NCBI RefSeq assembly: GCF_002777965.1
Contig: NZ_NGVR01000029.1
Coordinates: 1 to 64,000, forward strand
DNA: 64,000 nt
From: Proteus columbae
GTDB lineage: Bacteria; Pseudomonadota; Gammaproteobacteria; Enterobacterales; Enterobacteriaceae
Reading direction: 5' to 3'
Of this stretch, positions 44,311 through 54,393 are shown in pieces. Below the pieces are notes generated by a model, which was not told where the DNA came from, searched no databases, and was given only the letters and a program-made list of their open reading frames with translations. The position numbers and the translations under genes were made by a program. The first letter of the stretch is position 1; the number at the start of each line of letters is the position of its first letter.

Positions 44311-44347
44311 ACAAAGTGGCTGTTTTGGAATAAAACAGCCACTTTGT
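44311..44347. terminator. terminator of lpxL
   Basis: Perfect 16-bp arms (44311-44326 and 44332-44347) with a GGAAT loop, directly after the lpxL stop. Confidence 0.92.
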
Positions 44348-44348
44348 A

Positions 44349-45290
44349 TTAGTGTACTTTCTTTATTTCGTTATATAAAGAAGCGTCACCTTCTGGGCGA
44401 GTTTTAAAGCGACGATGTAACCACATATATTGGTCTGGTGCGCGTAAAATCTCTTGTTCAACCACTTTATTCATCGCTTTCGCGGTATTTTCCTCATTAT
44501 CAATAGGAAAATCAGCAACAGGTGGTGAGATAATTAACTCATAACCTTTGCCTTCAGGTAAACGTTTTGGCGTAAATGGAATTAATGCGGGATTGCTGGT
44601 TTTTGCCAGAATATAAGTTCCCGTTGTTGTTGCCGCTTTATCAACCGCAAACAAAGGCACAAAAACACTTTTACGTGGACCATAATCATGATCAGGTGCA
44701 TACCAAATAATTTCACCTGCTTTTAAACCACGGATCATGCCTTTGACATCTTTTCTGTCGATCATAAATTTATTAGAACGTAATCGACCCCATGTTTGTA
44801 GCCAATCCATAACGGGATTATCGTTAGGGCGGTAAACACCGACTCCAGGGGTATAAATACCAAAAATCCTAGCACCAAGTTCAAGAGTCAGAAAATGGAT
44901 GCCAATAAGCAAAATGCCTTGTCCTTTTTCTTGAACCATTGAGATATTTTCAAGTCCGCTGACTTTAAACCAGCGTTTGACACGCCATTCAGGCCAAAAC
45001 CACGCCATGCCTGTTTCGAATAATCCCATACCAACAGATTCAAAATTTTTATTAACTAAGGCTTCTCGCTCACTTTTCGGCATCTGTGGAAAACAGAGCT
45101 CAAGATTACGTTCTGCTATTTGGACGCGTTTTTTTAAAAAAACTTTCGAAAAACGACCTAGGCGTGTACCTAGCCAATAAATGACAGGATAAGGAAGGAG
45201 AACCAGAATATAGAGTAATCCGATCCCGAACCAAGTCAGCCAATATTTAGGCTGCAAAAATGATTTTTTAAATGGAGGTGACTTTATCAT
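44349..45290 (-). CDS. lpxL: Kdo2-lipid IVA lauroyltransferase
   Basis: A 313-aa LpxL/HtrB-family acyltransferase. One N-terminal membrane helix (about 18-40) precedes the catalytic H-x4-E in [11 protein letters not shown] (His132, Glu137) and [19 protein letters not shown]. It transfers laurate from acyl-ACP to lipid A precursor at the inner membrane. LpxP is a close alternative, but gene order beside mdtG supports LpxL. Confidence 0.9.
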   Translation of the reverse strand: MIKSPPFKKSFLQPKYWLTWFGIGLLYILVLLPYPVIYWLGTRLGRFSKVFLKKRVQIAERNLELCFPQMPKSEREALVNKNFESVGMGLFETGMAWFWPEWRVKRWFKVSGLENISMVQEKGQGILLIGIHFLTLELGARIFGIYTPGVGVYRPNDNPVMDWLQTWGRLRSNKFMIDRKDVKGMIRGLKAGEIIWYAPDHDYGPRKSVFVPLFAVDKAATTTGTYILAKTSNPALIPFTPKRLPEGKGYELIISPPVADFPIDNEENTAKAMNKVVEQEILRAPDQYMWLHRRFKTRPEGDASLYNEIKKVH

Positions 45291-45364
45291 AAGCCTATCT
45301 ATTTACTATTTTTCCAATGAATATCTTATATTGTGACATTTTTTAGCGCAGATAAGAAATTTTG

Positions 45365-45967
45365 TCATAAATTAGGTGAAATTATTTCGATACCTTGTAA
45401 TGCAGTCACCAATTCGGCAATATTTTTAGCTGTCATTTTGTCCATCACTTTTGCTCGATGAACTTCAACGGTTCTTATTGAAACACAAGCAACTTCTGCA
45501 ATTTCTCGATTCATTAATCCTTGAATAACATAATAAGCAATGTCTTTTTCTCTTGGGGTTAATGAAGCATAACGGCGACGAATATCATGTGCGGTAAAAC
45601 GAGTATTGGTTTCAAGAAATGCTGCATCTAAAGCAGATAACAATGCATTGCTATCAACGGGTTTTTGTAGAAAATCGATAGCCCCTTTTTTTATCTCTTC
45701 AACGGCCATGGGAATATCGCCATGACCGGTTAAAAAAATCACAGAAAGGGTGCTGTGTTTATCAATTAAATGCTGGTGGACTTGCCTGCCATCGGGTTTT
45801 GGCATTCTCATATCTAACAATACAACACCTTGCTGATAGAGATTGACATTGTTGATAAAGAACTCGCTATCATTCCAGACATGAGCTGAATAACCTAAGC
45901 TTTCTAATAAAAACTGACAAGCATCAGTGACAGCAAGATCATCATCAACAAGATGAATTGTTGGCAT
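45365..45967 (-). CDS. ttrR: tetrathionate response regulator
   Basis: A 200-aa FixJ-type regulator. Receiver with DDD at 8-10 and phospho-Asp52 in VLLDMRMPKPDG, FLQKPVDSNAL, then a LuxR helix-turn-helix (LTPREKDIAYYVIQGLMNREIAEV, SIRTVEVHRAKVMDKM). It activates ttrBCA when phosphorylated by TtrS. It lies 10 bp after ttrS. Confidence 0.92.
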   Translation of the reverse strand: MPTIHLVDDDLAVTDACQFLLESLGYSAHVWNDSEFFINNVNLYQQGVVLLDMRMPKPDGRQVHQHLIDKHSTLSVIFLTGHGDIPMAVEEIKKGAIDFLQKPVDSNALLSALDAAFLETNTRFTAHDIRRRYASLTPREKDIAYYVIQGLMNREIAEVACVSIRTVEVHRAKVMDKMTAKNIAELVTALQGIEIISPNL

Positions 45968-45977
45968 TTTTTCTCCG

Positions 45978-47741
45978 TTATTTATTTTTGTTAGGGAAAA
46001 TAAGTGTGATTTTTATTCCAACTTTATTTTGTTCATTCTTTTGGTTTTCAATATGAATATCAGCACCTTGAGAAAGCAATAAACGTTGGCAAATCACCAA
46101 ACCTAACCCAAGTCCTTCCGTTTTTGTTGTTTGGAATGGGGAAAAGGGCTGTTCAAGTTGGCTGTGGCTCATTCCACCTGCATCGTCTTCAATGACAATA
46201 AGCAACCTATCAGGAGCCTTATGGGTGCTAATTTTTAGTACTTTAGCGCCAGCTTGAAGACTATTGGTGATTAAATTCGATAAAATTTGCTCTAATAATG
46301 TTTCAGGTAAACACAGGGTATCATGTTCATCAATATGGGTGATCAGTGAAACCTGTGGGTATTTATCTTCTACGCGTAAAAGCTTCCAAATATGTTGGAT
46401 GCACTCTGCAATATTTTGATGAGAAAGCAAAATGGTATCCGTGTTAGGTGTTTGTTTTCCAACCCATAAACGTAGATTTCTAATGATATCAGCACCGCGT
46501 TGCGCTTGCTTATCTATTTGTTGCAATGCAGGTAGCAATGGGTGCGATTCGTTCTCTTTTTTAAGGCGAATAACGCTCCCTTGCGCATAGCTTTTAATGG
46601 CAGAAAGAGGCTGATTAAGCTCATGAGCAAACCCTGATGCCATTTCTCCCAATATATTTAAGCGTTGGGCGTGTTCTAACTCTTCCTTTTGCTGTCTTAA
46701 TCGATTGTGAGCATGTTCCAGTTGGCGACTACGACGCCTAACTAAATAGCTGATCCAGACTTGGTTTAGGATGAGAAAAAGGATAGCAGCCAATGAAAGG
46801 CCAATAATAAATTGGTGCTGAATGGCCCAACTTTGCGCATCTTGCCAAAGCTGTCTTTGTCGAGGATGTTGGTTGACTTCCCTTAATAGATTTTCAACTT
46901 GTGTATGTGAAGCTGGGGCTCCCCATTTCATTGGTTTACTATCATCGGTGAGTAAAACGCGAGTGACTTTATCAACAAGTTCATCAGGAACAGTATCTAG
47001 TGCTGCAAATGACCAATTAGGGTAGAGCGGTGTACTGGTTAAACATGGCGTATTGGTTTGATAGGAAATCACGGGGCGGTAATCACTTTTACGAATAAGC
47101 CCTTCACGATCCATATTTTCCAGTAAACAGACGGGAATAATTGCCGCATTAATATCTTCATCTCGTAAGAGATAAAGTAAAGCGTCAGCCGGAAAACCAG
47201 TGAAACGTAATGTGAAATCTTTATCAGGATCAATACCTTCTTCTCGTAGCGTTTTGTAACCTAAAAGATAGCCGCCAAAGGCATCAGGTGCGATGGCGCC
47301 AACGCGTTTTCCGATTAATTCATGGGCAGAAGTAATCGGGCTATCGTTACGGACGAGAATTAGGCTCCCAATGACATTTCGTGTCGTGTTATCAGGCTCA
47401 TAGCCAGAACGTAAAGAGAGCAACCAGCGTAATGGAAATGCATTATCTAATTGAACAAATTGCGCAGGATTTGTGAGTAAAAAATCAACATTTTTCTTTG
47501 CAACCGCTAACTTCATTTCCTCCAGATTTAATGGCATTAACACAAAGTTTTCTGACGGAAATTGTTCATTTAATGTGTCAACAAGTGGATGCCAGTGTCT
47601 TTGAGTGGATGCATCGCCACGTAGTGCTAAAACACCGATTGTCCACTCTTTTGCTGTGGCTTGTAGAGGAAGTACAAAAAAGAGCAGTAATAACCCAATA
47701 CTTACTGCGTTTCTTATCCCAATTGTCTGTTTTATCGTCAT
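45978..47741 (-). CDS. ttrS: tetrathionate sensor kinase
   Basis: A 587-aa protein with signal peptide (about 1-31), a periplasmic PhnD-like binding domain (about 32-305), a membrane helix (about 312-332) and a kinase core (GEMASGFAHELNQPLSAIKSY H-box, ITNSLQAGAKVL, GGMSHSQLEQPFSPFQTTK, GLGLGLVICQRLL). It senses tetrathionate in the periplasm. Divergent from ttrBCA. Confidence 0.93.
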   Translation of the reverse strand: MTIKQTIGIRNAVSIGLLLLFFVLPLQATAKEWTIGVLALRGDASTQRHWHPLVDTLNEQFPSENFVLMPLNLEEMKLAVAKKNVDFLLTNPAQFVQLDNAFPLRWLLSLRSGYEPDNTTRNVIGSLILVRNDSPITSAHELIGKRVGAIAPDAFGGYLLGYKTLREEGIDPDKDFTLRFTGFPADALLYLLRDEDINAAIIPVCLLENMDREGLIRKSDYRPVISYQTNTPCLTSTPLYPNWSFAALDTVPDELVDKVTRVLLTDDSKPMKWGAPASHTQVENLLREVNQHPRQRQLWQDAQSWAIQHQFIIGLSLAAILFLILNQVWISYLVRRRSRQLEHAHNRLRQQKEELEHAQRLNILGEMASGFAHELNQPLSAIKSYAQGSVIRLKKENESHPLLPALQQIDKQAQRGADIIRNLRLWVGKQTPNTDTILLSHQNIAECIQHIWKLLRVEDKYPQVSLITHIDEHDTLCLPETLLEQILSNLITNSLQAGAKVLKISTHKAPDRLLIVIEDDAGGMSHSQLEQPFSPFQTTKTEGLGLGLVICQRLLLSQGADIHIENQKNEQNKVGIKITLIFPNKNK

Positions 47742-47760
47742 AAATATCTAATGTTAAATA

Positions 47761-47774
47761 TTGTCTTGGATCAA
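47761..47774. promoter_or_regulatory. FNR-like site between ttrS and ttrB
   Basis: TTGTC-TTGG-ATCAA matches TTGAT-N4-ATCAA at 8 of 10 positions. FNR (OxrA) is needed for ttr expression in Salmonella, so a site is expected here. Confidence 0.45.
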
Positions 47775-47788
47775 GTTCGCACTTGGTA

Positions 47789-47802
47789 TGTGGTAAACCA
47801 CA
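47789..47802. promoter_or_regulatory. candidate TtrR operator
   Basis: TGTGGTAAACCACA is a perfect 14-bp dyad in the divergent ttrS-ttrB region. Its size and symmetry suit a dimeric LuxR-type regulator. The assignment to TtrR is inference. Confidence 0.4.
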
Positions 47803-47918
47803 ATAGGTGTCGTCTTCAGTAATTTTTACAATGCACTTATAACAAAACACATACTTTTTAATTTCTATTTCCTTCACTCATAGTGAGATTGTGTAATTGA
47901 GTGATGCTGGAGACAAAT

Positions 47919-48662
47919 ATGGATCTTGGAAAACGAAAATTTTTACAACAATTAGGGGTCCTTACTGCGGGTGCTTCACTGGTTCCTTTAGCTGAAGCCG
48001 GCATTAAATTATCACCTGAGCGTCGTGAGGGCTCAGAAGATAAACGCTACGGAATGCTGATTGATTTACGCCGTTGTGTAGGATGCCAGTCCTGTACTGT
48101 GAGCTGTAACATCGAAAATCAGACACCTCAAGGACAATTTAGGACGACAGTAAACCAATATCAGGTTGCTATCAAGGGGCAAGAGGGGATAACCAACGTC
48201 TTACTGCCTAGATTGTGTAACCATTGTGACGAACCACCTTGTGTGCCAGTTTGTCCTGTTCAAGCGACTTTCCAACGTAAAGACGGCATTGTCGTCGTTG
48301 ATAATGAGCGTTGTGTTGGTTGTGCTTATTGTGTTCAAGCATGTCCTTATGACGCACGTTTTATTAATCACTCAACACAAACAGCAGATAAATGCACTTT
48401 CTGTGCACACCGTCTCGAAGTTGGATTACTGCCAGCGTGCGTTGAATCTTGTGTTGGTGGTGCCCGTATTATCGGCGATATGAAAGATCCTAATAGCACG
48501 ATCAGCAAGATGCTGCGTACACATGAAAAAGAGCTGAAAGTATTAAAACCAGAAAGCGGCACACTGCCACAAGTTTTCTATCTCGGCCTCGATGATGCAT
48601 TTGTACAACCGTTAGCAGGTCAAGGACAACCCGCATTATGGCAGCTGGAGGTTCACTCATGA
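47919..48662 (+). CDS. ttrB: tetrathionate reductase iron-sulfur subunit
   Basis: A 247-aa protein nearly colinear with Salmonella TtrB. The Tat-type signal GKRKFLQQLGVLTAGASL has Lys-Arg instead of Arg-Arg, as in Salmonella. Four cysteine clusters hold four [4Fe-4S] centres (CVGCQSCTVSC, CNHCDEPPCVPVCP, CVGCAYCVQACP, CTFCAHRLEVGLLPACVESC). The ATG at 47919 has GGAG 6 nt upstream. Its stop overlaps ttrC. Confidence 0.94.
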   Translation: MDLGKRKFLQQLGVLTAGASLVPLAEAGIKLSPERREGSEDKRYGMLIDLRRCVGCQSCTVSCNIENQTPQGQFRTTVNQYQVAIKGQEGITNVLLPRLCNHCDEPPCVPVCPVQATFQRKDGIVVVDNERCVGCAYCVQACPYDARFINHSTQTADKCTFCAHRLEVGLLPACVESCVGGARIIGDMKDPNSTISKMLRTHEKELKVLKPESGTLPQVFYLGLDDAFVQPLAGQGQPALWQLEVHS

Positions 48663-49687
48663 TCCCGCAAGTTTCTCAAATTCAAGAAGTCATCGCGATC
48701 CCTCAAGAATATTTTTGGTTACCTTGGGCTGTGCAATATTTCTTTTTTATCGGTATTGCTTGTAGTGCAACGCTTTATGCGTGCTGGCAATGCTGGAAAG
48801 GCGGTGCAGGTAATCAACGTTTAGAAGCAGTTGCTGTCTTTATTGCGGTAACAGCCGGCATTACGGCACCTCTTGCTTTAACGGCAGATTTACACCAAAC
48901 AGCACGAGTGTGGCATTTCTATGCTTATCCAACACCGTGGTCTTGGATGGCATGGGGCTCACTGTTACTACCGTTATTCTCAGCATTTAGCATGCTTTAC
49001 TTTGCCGCGATGGTTGTTCGCTTAGTCTGGAAGCGTGAATACAAATTAACTCGTTGGGTAGCATTAGCTTGTTCATTAACTGCGATTGGTTTGTTGTTAT
49101 ATACAGGTCGTGAAGCCTCTATCTTAAAAGCAAGACCTGTGTTGTATACCTACTGGTTACCAATACTGTTGTTCTTTAGTGCAATGCAAGTACTACCGAC
49201 ATTACTTGCATTAGGCACACGTCGTGAACCTGTACATCAGCGTGAATTAGCGATGTGGTTTGTGAGTTCACTGATGTTATTAGCAGTATGTACGGGCTTT
49301 TGGATTGCTGGCGATACGATTTCAGGTCAGGCAATTAGAGAACAATTAGTAATGGGAAGTCTTGGCTGGTGGAGTGCCATGGGCGTTATCGCACTATGGA
49401 GTATCTCTGTCGTGATGGGACTTTTGATGGCAAAACAAGCACGTTCGGTTGTGTTTATTACCATCATGGCATTTGTATCAATGGGACTTGCGTGGGTATT
49501 ACGCTGGTTGATGTTGATGGGTGCTCAATACATTCCAAAATATAACATAATTACAAACCCTTATGAGTTTACGCTAGGTAATGATGGACTGATGGCAATT
49601 GTTGGTACATTTGGATTGTGGATAGCGTTAACCATTTTATTTAGAGAAAGTATTCGTTGGGTTGTCAGGAGAGTGCAGCATGGCTAA
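48659..49687 (+). CDS. ttrC: tetrathionate reductase membrane anchor
   Basis: A 342-aa NrfD-like membrane protein with about nine helices (AVQYFFFIGIACSATLYACW, FIAVTAGITAPLALTADLHQ and others). It oxidises quinol and feeds TtrB and TtrA. The ATG at 48659 overlaps the ttrB stop (ATGA) and has GGAGG 8 nt upstream. An in-frame ATG at 48638 lies before that site and is unlikely. Confidence 0.92.
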   Translation: MIPQVSQIQEVIAIPQEYFWLPWAVQYFFFIGIACSATLYACWQCWKGGAGNQRLEAVAVFIAVTAGITAPLALTADLHQTARVWHFYAYPTPWSWMAWGSLLLPLFSAFSMLYFAAMVVRLVWKREYKLTRWVALACSLTAIGLLLYTGREASILKARPVLYTYWLPILLFFSAMQVLPTLLALGTRREPVHQRELAMWFVSSLMLLAVCTGFWIAGDTISGQAIREQLVMGSLGWWSAMGVIALWSISVVMGLLMAKQARSVVFITIMAFVSMGLAWVLRWLMLMGAQYIPKYNIITNPYEFTLGNDGLMAIVGTFGLWIALTILFRESIRWVVRRVQHG

Positions 49688-52600
49688 GTTTACAAGACGT
49701 CAATGGCTTAAAGGTGGGTTAGTTATCGGTGGTATTGCCGCATTTGCTGCCAGCTACCGTGATGTTGCTAAACGTGCCATAGATGGTTTAGTTGATGGCA
49801 CATCAGGCAAAGTGACACTCGATAGGATCAACGGAAACTCTTTATTACCTGAAGGTAAAGTTGTAAAAGACGCTAAATGGCAAGCGAATACAGATCAATC
49901 GGTTTGTATGACGCAATGTTTTGGTTGCTGGACACAATGTGGCGTTCGTGCCCGTGTTGATAGAGCAAATAATAAAGTTTTACGTATTGCAGGTAATCCT
50001 TATCATCCACTTTCTCATGATCATCATTTTGGCTATAACATGCCAATTAAAGAAGCATTTGAAAAAATGGGTGGTGAAAGTGGTTTAGAAAACCGCTCTA
50101 CGGCTTGTGCTCGTGGTGCAACTATGATGGAAAGCCTTGATAGCCCAACACGTATTCTTGAACCGATGAAACGCGTGGGTAAACGCGGTGAAGGTAAATG
50201 GAAACGCATCAGTTTTGAGCAATTAATTCAAGAAATTGTTGAAGGTGGCGATCTCTTTGGTGAAGGTCATGTTGATGGTTTACGTGCCATTCGTGATTTA
50301 GATACTTTAATCGATCCAAAGCAACCGGCTTTAGGCCCTAAAGCTAACCAATTATTAATGACAAATGCGGGTGATGATGGACGTGATACGTTTATTCGTC
50401 GCTTTGCTCAAAACTCATTTGGTAGTAAAAACTTTGGTGCTCATGGCTCTTATTGTGGATTAGCGTACCGTGCTGGCTCTGGTGCGTTAATGAACGATTT
50501 AGATAAAAATGCCCACGTTAAGCCTGACTGGGATTATGTTGAATTTGCTTTATTCTTAGGAACATCACCCGCACAATCAGGTAACCCATTTAAGCGTCAA
50601 GGCCGTCAGTTAGCTAACGCACGAATTCGTGATTCGTTTAATTATGTGGTTGTTGCACCTGCTTTACCTTTAACAACAACATTAGCTAACGATCATGGGC
50701 ATTGGGTTCCGGTTCAGCCGGGAACGGATGCGGCTTTAGTCATGGGGATGATCCGCTGGATCATTGAAAACAATCGCTATAATGCAGAATATCTGTCAGT
50801 ACCAAGCGAAGTTTCAATGAAAAATGTGGGTGAGAAGAGCTGGACAAATGCGACTCACCTTGTGATCAGTGATGAAAAACATCCTTTGTCAGGGCAAATG
50901 CTGACAACTGCACATTTTAATGATGTTGCAGAAGGCGAAGAGCAAGCCTTAGTTTTATCACTTGAAGGTGAATTAGTTCCATCAACTCAAGTTAATAAAG
51001 CACAATTGTTTGCTACGCATACGGTGACATTAAAAACGGGTGCTACCGTTACGGTTAAATCAAGTTTCCAATTACTTGATGAAGCGGCTAAACGTATGAC
51101 ACTGGCAGAATATAGTGAGCGTTGTAAAGTACCAGAAACAACAATCGCTGCATTAGGTCGAGAATTTACCGCTTATGGTCGAAAAGCTGCGGTTATCTCT
51201 CATGGCGGTATGATGGGAGGTAATGGTTTCTATACAGCGTGGAGCGTGATTATGCTTAATGCGCTAATAGGTAACTTAAACCTTAAAGGTGGGGTATCTG
51301 TTGGTGGCGGTAAGTTTAATGGTGCAACTGATGGCCCATGTTACAAAATGGATAGCTTTAAAGGTAAAGTTAAACCAAAAGGCATGGTGTTATCACGCAG
51401 TAAAGTAGCCTATGAAAAATCTGATGAATACCGTGAGCGTGTAGAGAATGGGGGATCCCCATATCCAGCAAAAGCACCTTGGTATCCGTTTGCTGCTGGT
51501 CAATTAACGGAGCAACTAGGCTCTGCATTAGCAGGTTATCCTTATTCATTAAAAGCATGGATAACGAATATGACCAATCCTGTTTATGGGATTGCGGGTA
51601 TTCGCCAAGTGATGGAAGAGCGTTTGAAAGATCCGAAGCATCTACCTTTGATTATTGGTATTGATGCTTTTATGAATGAAACAACAGCGCTGGCAGATTA
51701 TATTGTTCCTGATACGCATAACTTTGAGAGTTGGGGATTTAGTGCGCCTTGGTCTGGTGTTCAAACTAAAGCAAGTACAGCGCGTTGGCCGATTATTGAA
51801 CCTCGTGTTGCAAAAACAGCCGATGGTCAGCCAATCTCAATGGAAACATTCTGTATTGCTGTGGCAAAAGCCTTAGATTTGCCAGGTTTTGGTGAGAAAG
51901 CAATTGAAGATATGGATGGTAACTTCTATCCAATCAATAGTGCGGAAGATTACTATTTACGTGTTGCCGCTAACATGGCGTTTATGGGGGAAAAACCTGT
52001 TGCCCCTGCAACCAATGAAGATATTTTATTAAGTGGTGTCGATCGTATTTTACCTGCGATAACGTCAACGTTAAAAAATGAAGAAGTTCTTCAAGTTGCG
52101 TATATCTATACACGAGGTGGTCGTTTTGCCCCTTATGACAAAGCATGGAATGGTGAAGAAACAGGGCCACAGTGGAAAAAGCCATTACAAATCTGGAATG
52201 AAGAAGTAGCGAAAAACCATCATGCAATAACAGGTGAACGTTATAGTGGTTGTCCTACTTATTATCCACCACGTTTATCGGATGGTAGTGATATTAATCA
52301 GCACTATCCTGAAGAGCAGTGGCCATTAAAATTAATGTCCTTTAAGTCTCATGTGGTGAGTAGTTCAACAGCTATGATCCAGCGTTTAAGAATGGTAAAA
52401 CCGAGTAACTTAGTCGCAATTAACCCTCAAGATGGTAAAAAATGGGGTGTTAATCATGGTGATAAAGTTCGCATTGTTACACCGGGCGGACAAGTGGAAG
52501 CTGAGATTAGCTTACTCGATGGTGTAATGCCGGGCGTTTTAGCAATTGAACATGGATATGGGCATCAAGAGTTAGGCTCTCGCCAACATTACTTAGATGA

Positions 52601-52760
52601 ACAGCCATTACCGATGGATAAAGGCATTGGCAACGGTATCAATCTTAATGATTTAGGGTTTGCCGATCCAACACGACAAATTGCTAATACATGGTTAGAT
52701 TGGGTATCTGGTGCATCTGTACGTCAAGGTTTACCTGCTAAGATTGAGCGTATAGCTTAA
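49680..52760 (+). CDS. ttrA: tetrathionate reductase catalytic subunit
   Basis: A 1026-aa molybdopterin enzyme with Tat signal (FTRRQWLKGG), an Fe-S motif (CFGCWTQCGVRARVD), an Mo cofactor core and a C-terminal pterin-binding domain (INPQDGKKWGVNHGDKVRIV). It reduces tetrathionate to thiosulfate in the periplasm, giving anaerobic respiration, an advantage in inflamed gut. The start at 49680 follows GGAG at 49668 and overlaps the ttrC end by 8 bp. Confidence 0.95.
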   Translation: MAKFTRRQWLKGGLVIGGIAAFAASYRDVAKRAIDGLVDGTSGKVTLDRINGNSLLPEGKVVKDAKWQANTDQSVCMTQCFGCWTQCGVRARVDRANNKVLRIAGNPYHPLSHDHHFGYNMPIKEAFEKMGGESGLENRSTACARGATMMESLDSPTRILEPMKRVGKRGEGKWKRISFEQLIQEIVEGGDLFGEGHVDGLRAIRDLDTLIDPKQPALGPKANQLLMTNAGDDGRDTFIRRFAQNSFGSKNFGAHGSYCGLAYRAGSGALMNDLDKNAHVKPDWDYVEFALFLGTSPAQSGNPFKRQGRQLANARIRDSFNYVVVAPALPLTTTLANDHGHWVPVQPGTDAALVMGMIRWIIENNRYNAEYLSVPSEVSMKNVGEKSWTNATHLVISDEKHPLSGQMLTTAHFNDVAEGEEQALVLSLEGELVPSTQVNKAQLFATHTVTLKTGATVTVKSSFQLLDEAAKRMTLAEYSERCKVPETTIAALGREFTAYGRKAAVISHGGMMGGNGFYTAWSVIMLNALIGNLNLKGGVSVGGGKFNGATDGPCYKMDSFKGKVKPKGMVLSRSKVAYEKSDEYRERVENGGSPYPAKAPWYPFAAGQLTEQLGSALAGYPYSLKAWITNMTNPVYGIAGIRQVMEERLKDPKHLPLIIGIDAFMNETTALADYIVPDTHNFESWGFSAPWSGVQTKASTARWPIIEPRVAKTADGQPISMETFCIAVAKALDLPGFGEKAIEDMDGNFYPINSAEDYYLRVAANMAFMGEKPVAPATNEDILLSGVDRILPAITSTLKNEEVLQVAYIYTRGGRFAPYDKAWNGEETGPQWKKPLQIWNEEVAKNHHAITGERYSGCPTYYPPRLSDGSDINQHYPEEQWPLKLMSFKSHVVSSSTAMIQRLRMVKPSNLVAINPQDGKKWGVNHGDKVRIVTPGGQVEAEISLLDGVMPGVLAIEHGYGHQELGSRQHYLDEQPLPMDKGIGNGINLNDLGFADPTRQIANTWLDWVSGASVRQGLPAKIERIA

Positions 52761-52782
52761 TTATCAATTTGGTATTTTAAAT

Positions 52783-52821
52783 AATCACTTCACTCTTTAC
52801 AAAAAGAAGAGTGAAGTGATT
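52783..52821. terminator. inverted repeat after ttrA
   Basis: AATCACTTCACTCTT and AAGAGTGAAGTGATT arms (15 bp) around an 8-nt loop. A T run is lacking, so it may be a weak terminator or an mRNA 3'-end stabiliser. Confidence 0.55.
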
Positions 52822-53030
52822 GCACAATCAATCAGTTTTACCTTATCTTTTATAAGATAGAGCTATATCAGTTTAATTATTTTAATATCACATGTACCCT
52901 ACATACATAATATTATAATAAATTTAAGGTGGACAACACGCATATTAGCCACCTCATTTACAGGGAGTAATAATGGGAATTGGATTCCTTTTTTCTTCTG
53001 TTTATTTTTTATAATTGAAATGTAATAGGA

Positions 53031-53633
53031 TTATTTCTCATATATGTATTTTAAAATATTATATATGAAAAATAATTCAATTCGATTTTTTACATTAATC
53101 TTTTCGGTAATATGTCTTTTGTGTGAATATACGGTACTACTGCTAATGGACAGTTTCTTAGCAATTTGATGGTTAGGTATTTCATTCATCCAATAATTAA
53201 TAATTTTTTGCTCTTGTAAACTAAAAATAGAGCATAATGAATGTTTATAGGTTGGAAAGTAAACTTGGCACCGAGACGTGAACAAAGATGTCTTTTCAAG
53301 CACCCAAGGAAGTATCTTTTTGGGAAGGATAAAACAGTTATTTGTCAATGCGATAGGTCTTTCTTTGTCTGGATAGTTAGCATCAATGTAAAGGTAAAGA
53401 CGGCAACTTCTTGTTGAAATAAAAAAAAGTTGCAAATGTGGGCAATGTGCTATTTCTCGACAATATCTTGTGAGATCAATAAATATAATATCTGGCATTG
53501 AGTGATTAATATAATTATTGGCTTCTTGTATAGATGATATGTCAATTATTTCATGTCTTACATTTCTCTTCGAAAAATAATGTTTTATACCATTACGAGT
53601 AAAAAAACATTCGTCAATAATTAATACTTTCAC
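53031..53633 (-). CDS. LuxR-family regulator with atypical receiver
   Basis: A 200-aa protein. The N-terminus is receiver-like (MKVLIIDECFFTRNGIKHYF, PDIIFIDLTRY) but has poor Lys and Thr/Ser switch motifs. The C-terminus has a LuxR helix-turn-helix (SLQEQKIINYWMNEIPNHQIAKKL, SISSSTVYSHKRHI). It resembles RcsB- or FimZ-like regulators in enteric bacteria, some of which act without phosphorylation. Its targets are unknown. It follows the ttr operon on the opposite strand. Confidence 0.8.
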   Translation of the reverse strand: MKVLIIDECFFTRNGIKHYFSKRNVRHEIIDISSIQEANNYINHSMPDIIFIDLTRYCREIAHCPHLQLFFISTRSCRLYLYIDANYPDKERPIALTNNCFILPKKILPWVLEKTSLFTSRCQVYFPTYKHSLCSIFSLQEQKIINYWMNEIPNHQIAKKLSISSSTVYSHKRHITEKINVKNRIELFFIYNILKYIYEK

Positions 53634-53927
53634 AAATAACTTCCTTGTTTGTAGCCGTTTTAATTTATTAAAATAAAGATAACTTTATTTTATGTCAATT
53701 CGGCTTATATGTTCTTTTTTTGAAGATATATCGAATAAAAAGATTATTATTATTTTTTCATTAAATGAAAGTTGATTTATTAATATTACCAATCATTTTC
53801 ATACAGTAAGAGCTGGTTTATATATTGATATAAACAATATGTGATAGTAGATTGTAGAGAGATAAAATGAGAACAGGAGTACCAAGTACCCCTGTTTTGC
53901 GTTCGCTATCTTTTCTAGATCTTTTTA

Positions 53928-54182
53928 TTAATGTTTGGTGTTGTCTGAAACAGAATCTTCAGATGATTCAATTTTATCAATGCCAGCTTGAAGAATATGA
54001 ATCAACTGCTTAGCTATGTCTGTTGTGAGCCAAAGTGTCTTATCTACAACTGCGTTTTCTGGATGATGTTCGTTTTCAGGAAGATAATGTAAACGCAACA
54101 TCATGGCATCGTAGATGTCAACAGTACTGATGTCCCAGCCTACAACAGGATGTGTCTGAATAACTTCATTTTTTCTACTCAT
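53928..54182 (-). CDS. bssS: BssS biofilm regulator
   Basis: An 84-aa protein matching E. coli BssS across its length (NEVIQTHPVVGWDISTVD, DAMMLRLHYLPENE, TLWLTTDIAKQLIHILQAGI). BssS affects biofilm formation and indole/AI-2-related regulation in E. coli. The mechanism is not settled. Next to pyrC, as in E. coli. AGGAGG precedes the start. Confidence 0.92.
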   Translation of the reverse strand: MSRKNEVIQTHPVVGWDISTVDIYDAMMLRLHYLPENEHHPENAVVDKTLWLTTDIAKQLIHILQAGIDKIESSEDSVSDNTKH

Positions 54183-54393
54183 AATACCTCCTAATCATAC
54201 AACCGGTTTTGACTAAGAGAGAAGCTCCCACACAAAGTGGTTACTTTTCAGTATACGAGATTTATCGTGATTAAAAAGATAAATTTTGGTTATAACAAAA
54301 AAATGTGTGCTGGCTCTGATAAAAGAGTAATGCACCATTAACAGTCGAACAAATGTTATATGGTGCATTTTAGATAAATATCAAGGGGCAGGA

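Noticed and set aside
47578..47877. Minus-strand 99-codon frame at the ttrS start
   Set aside because: It overlaps the ttrS signal region and the promoter region, has no domain, and ttrS explains the sequence.
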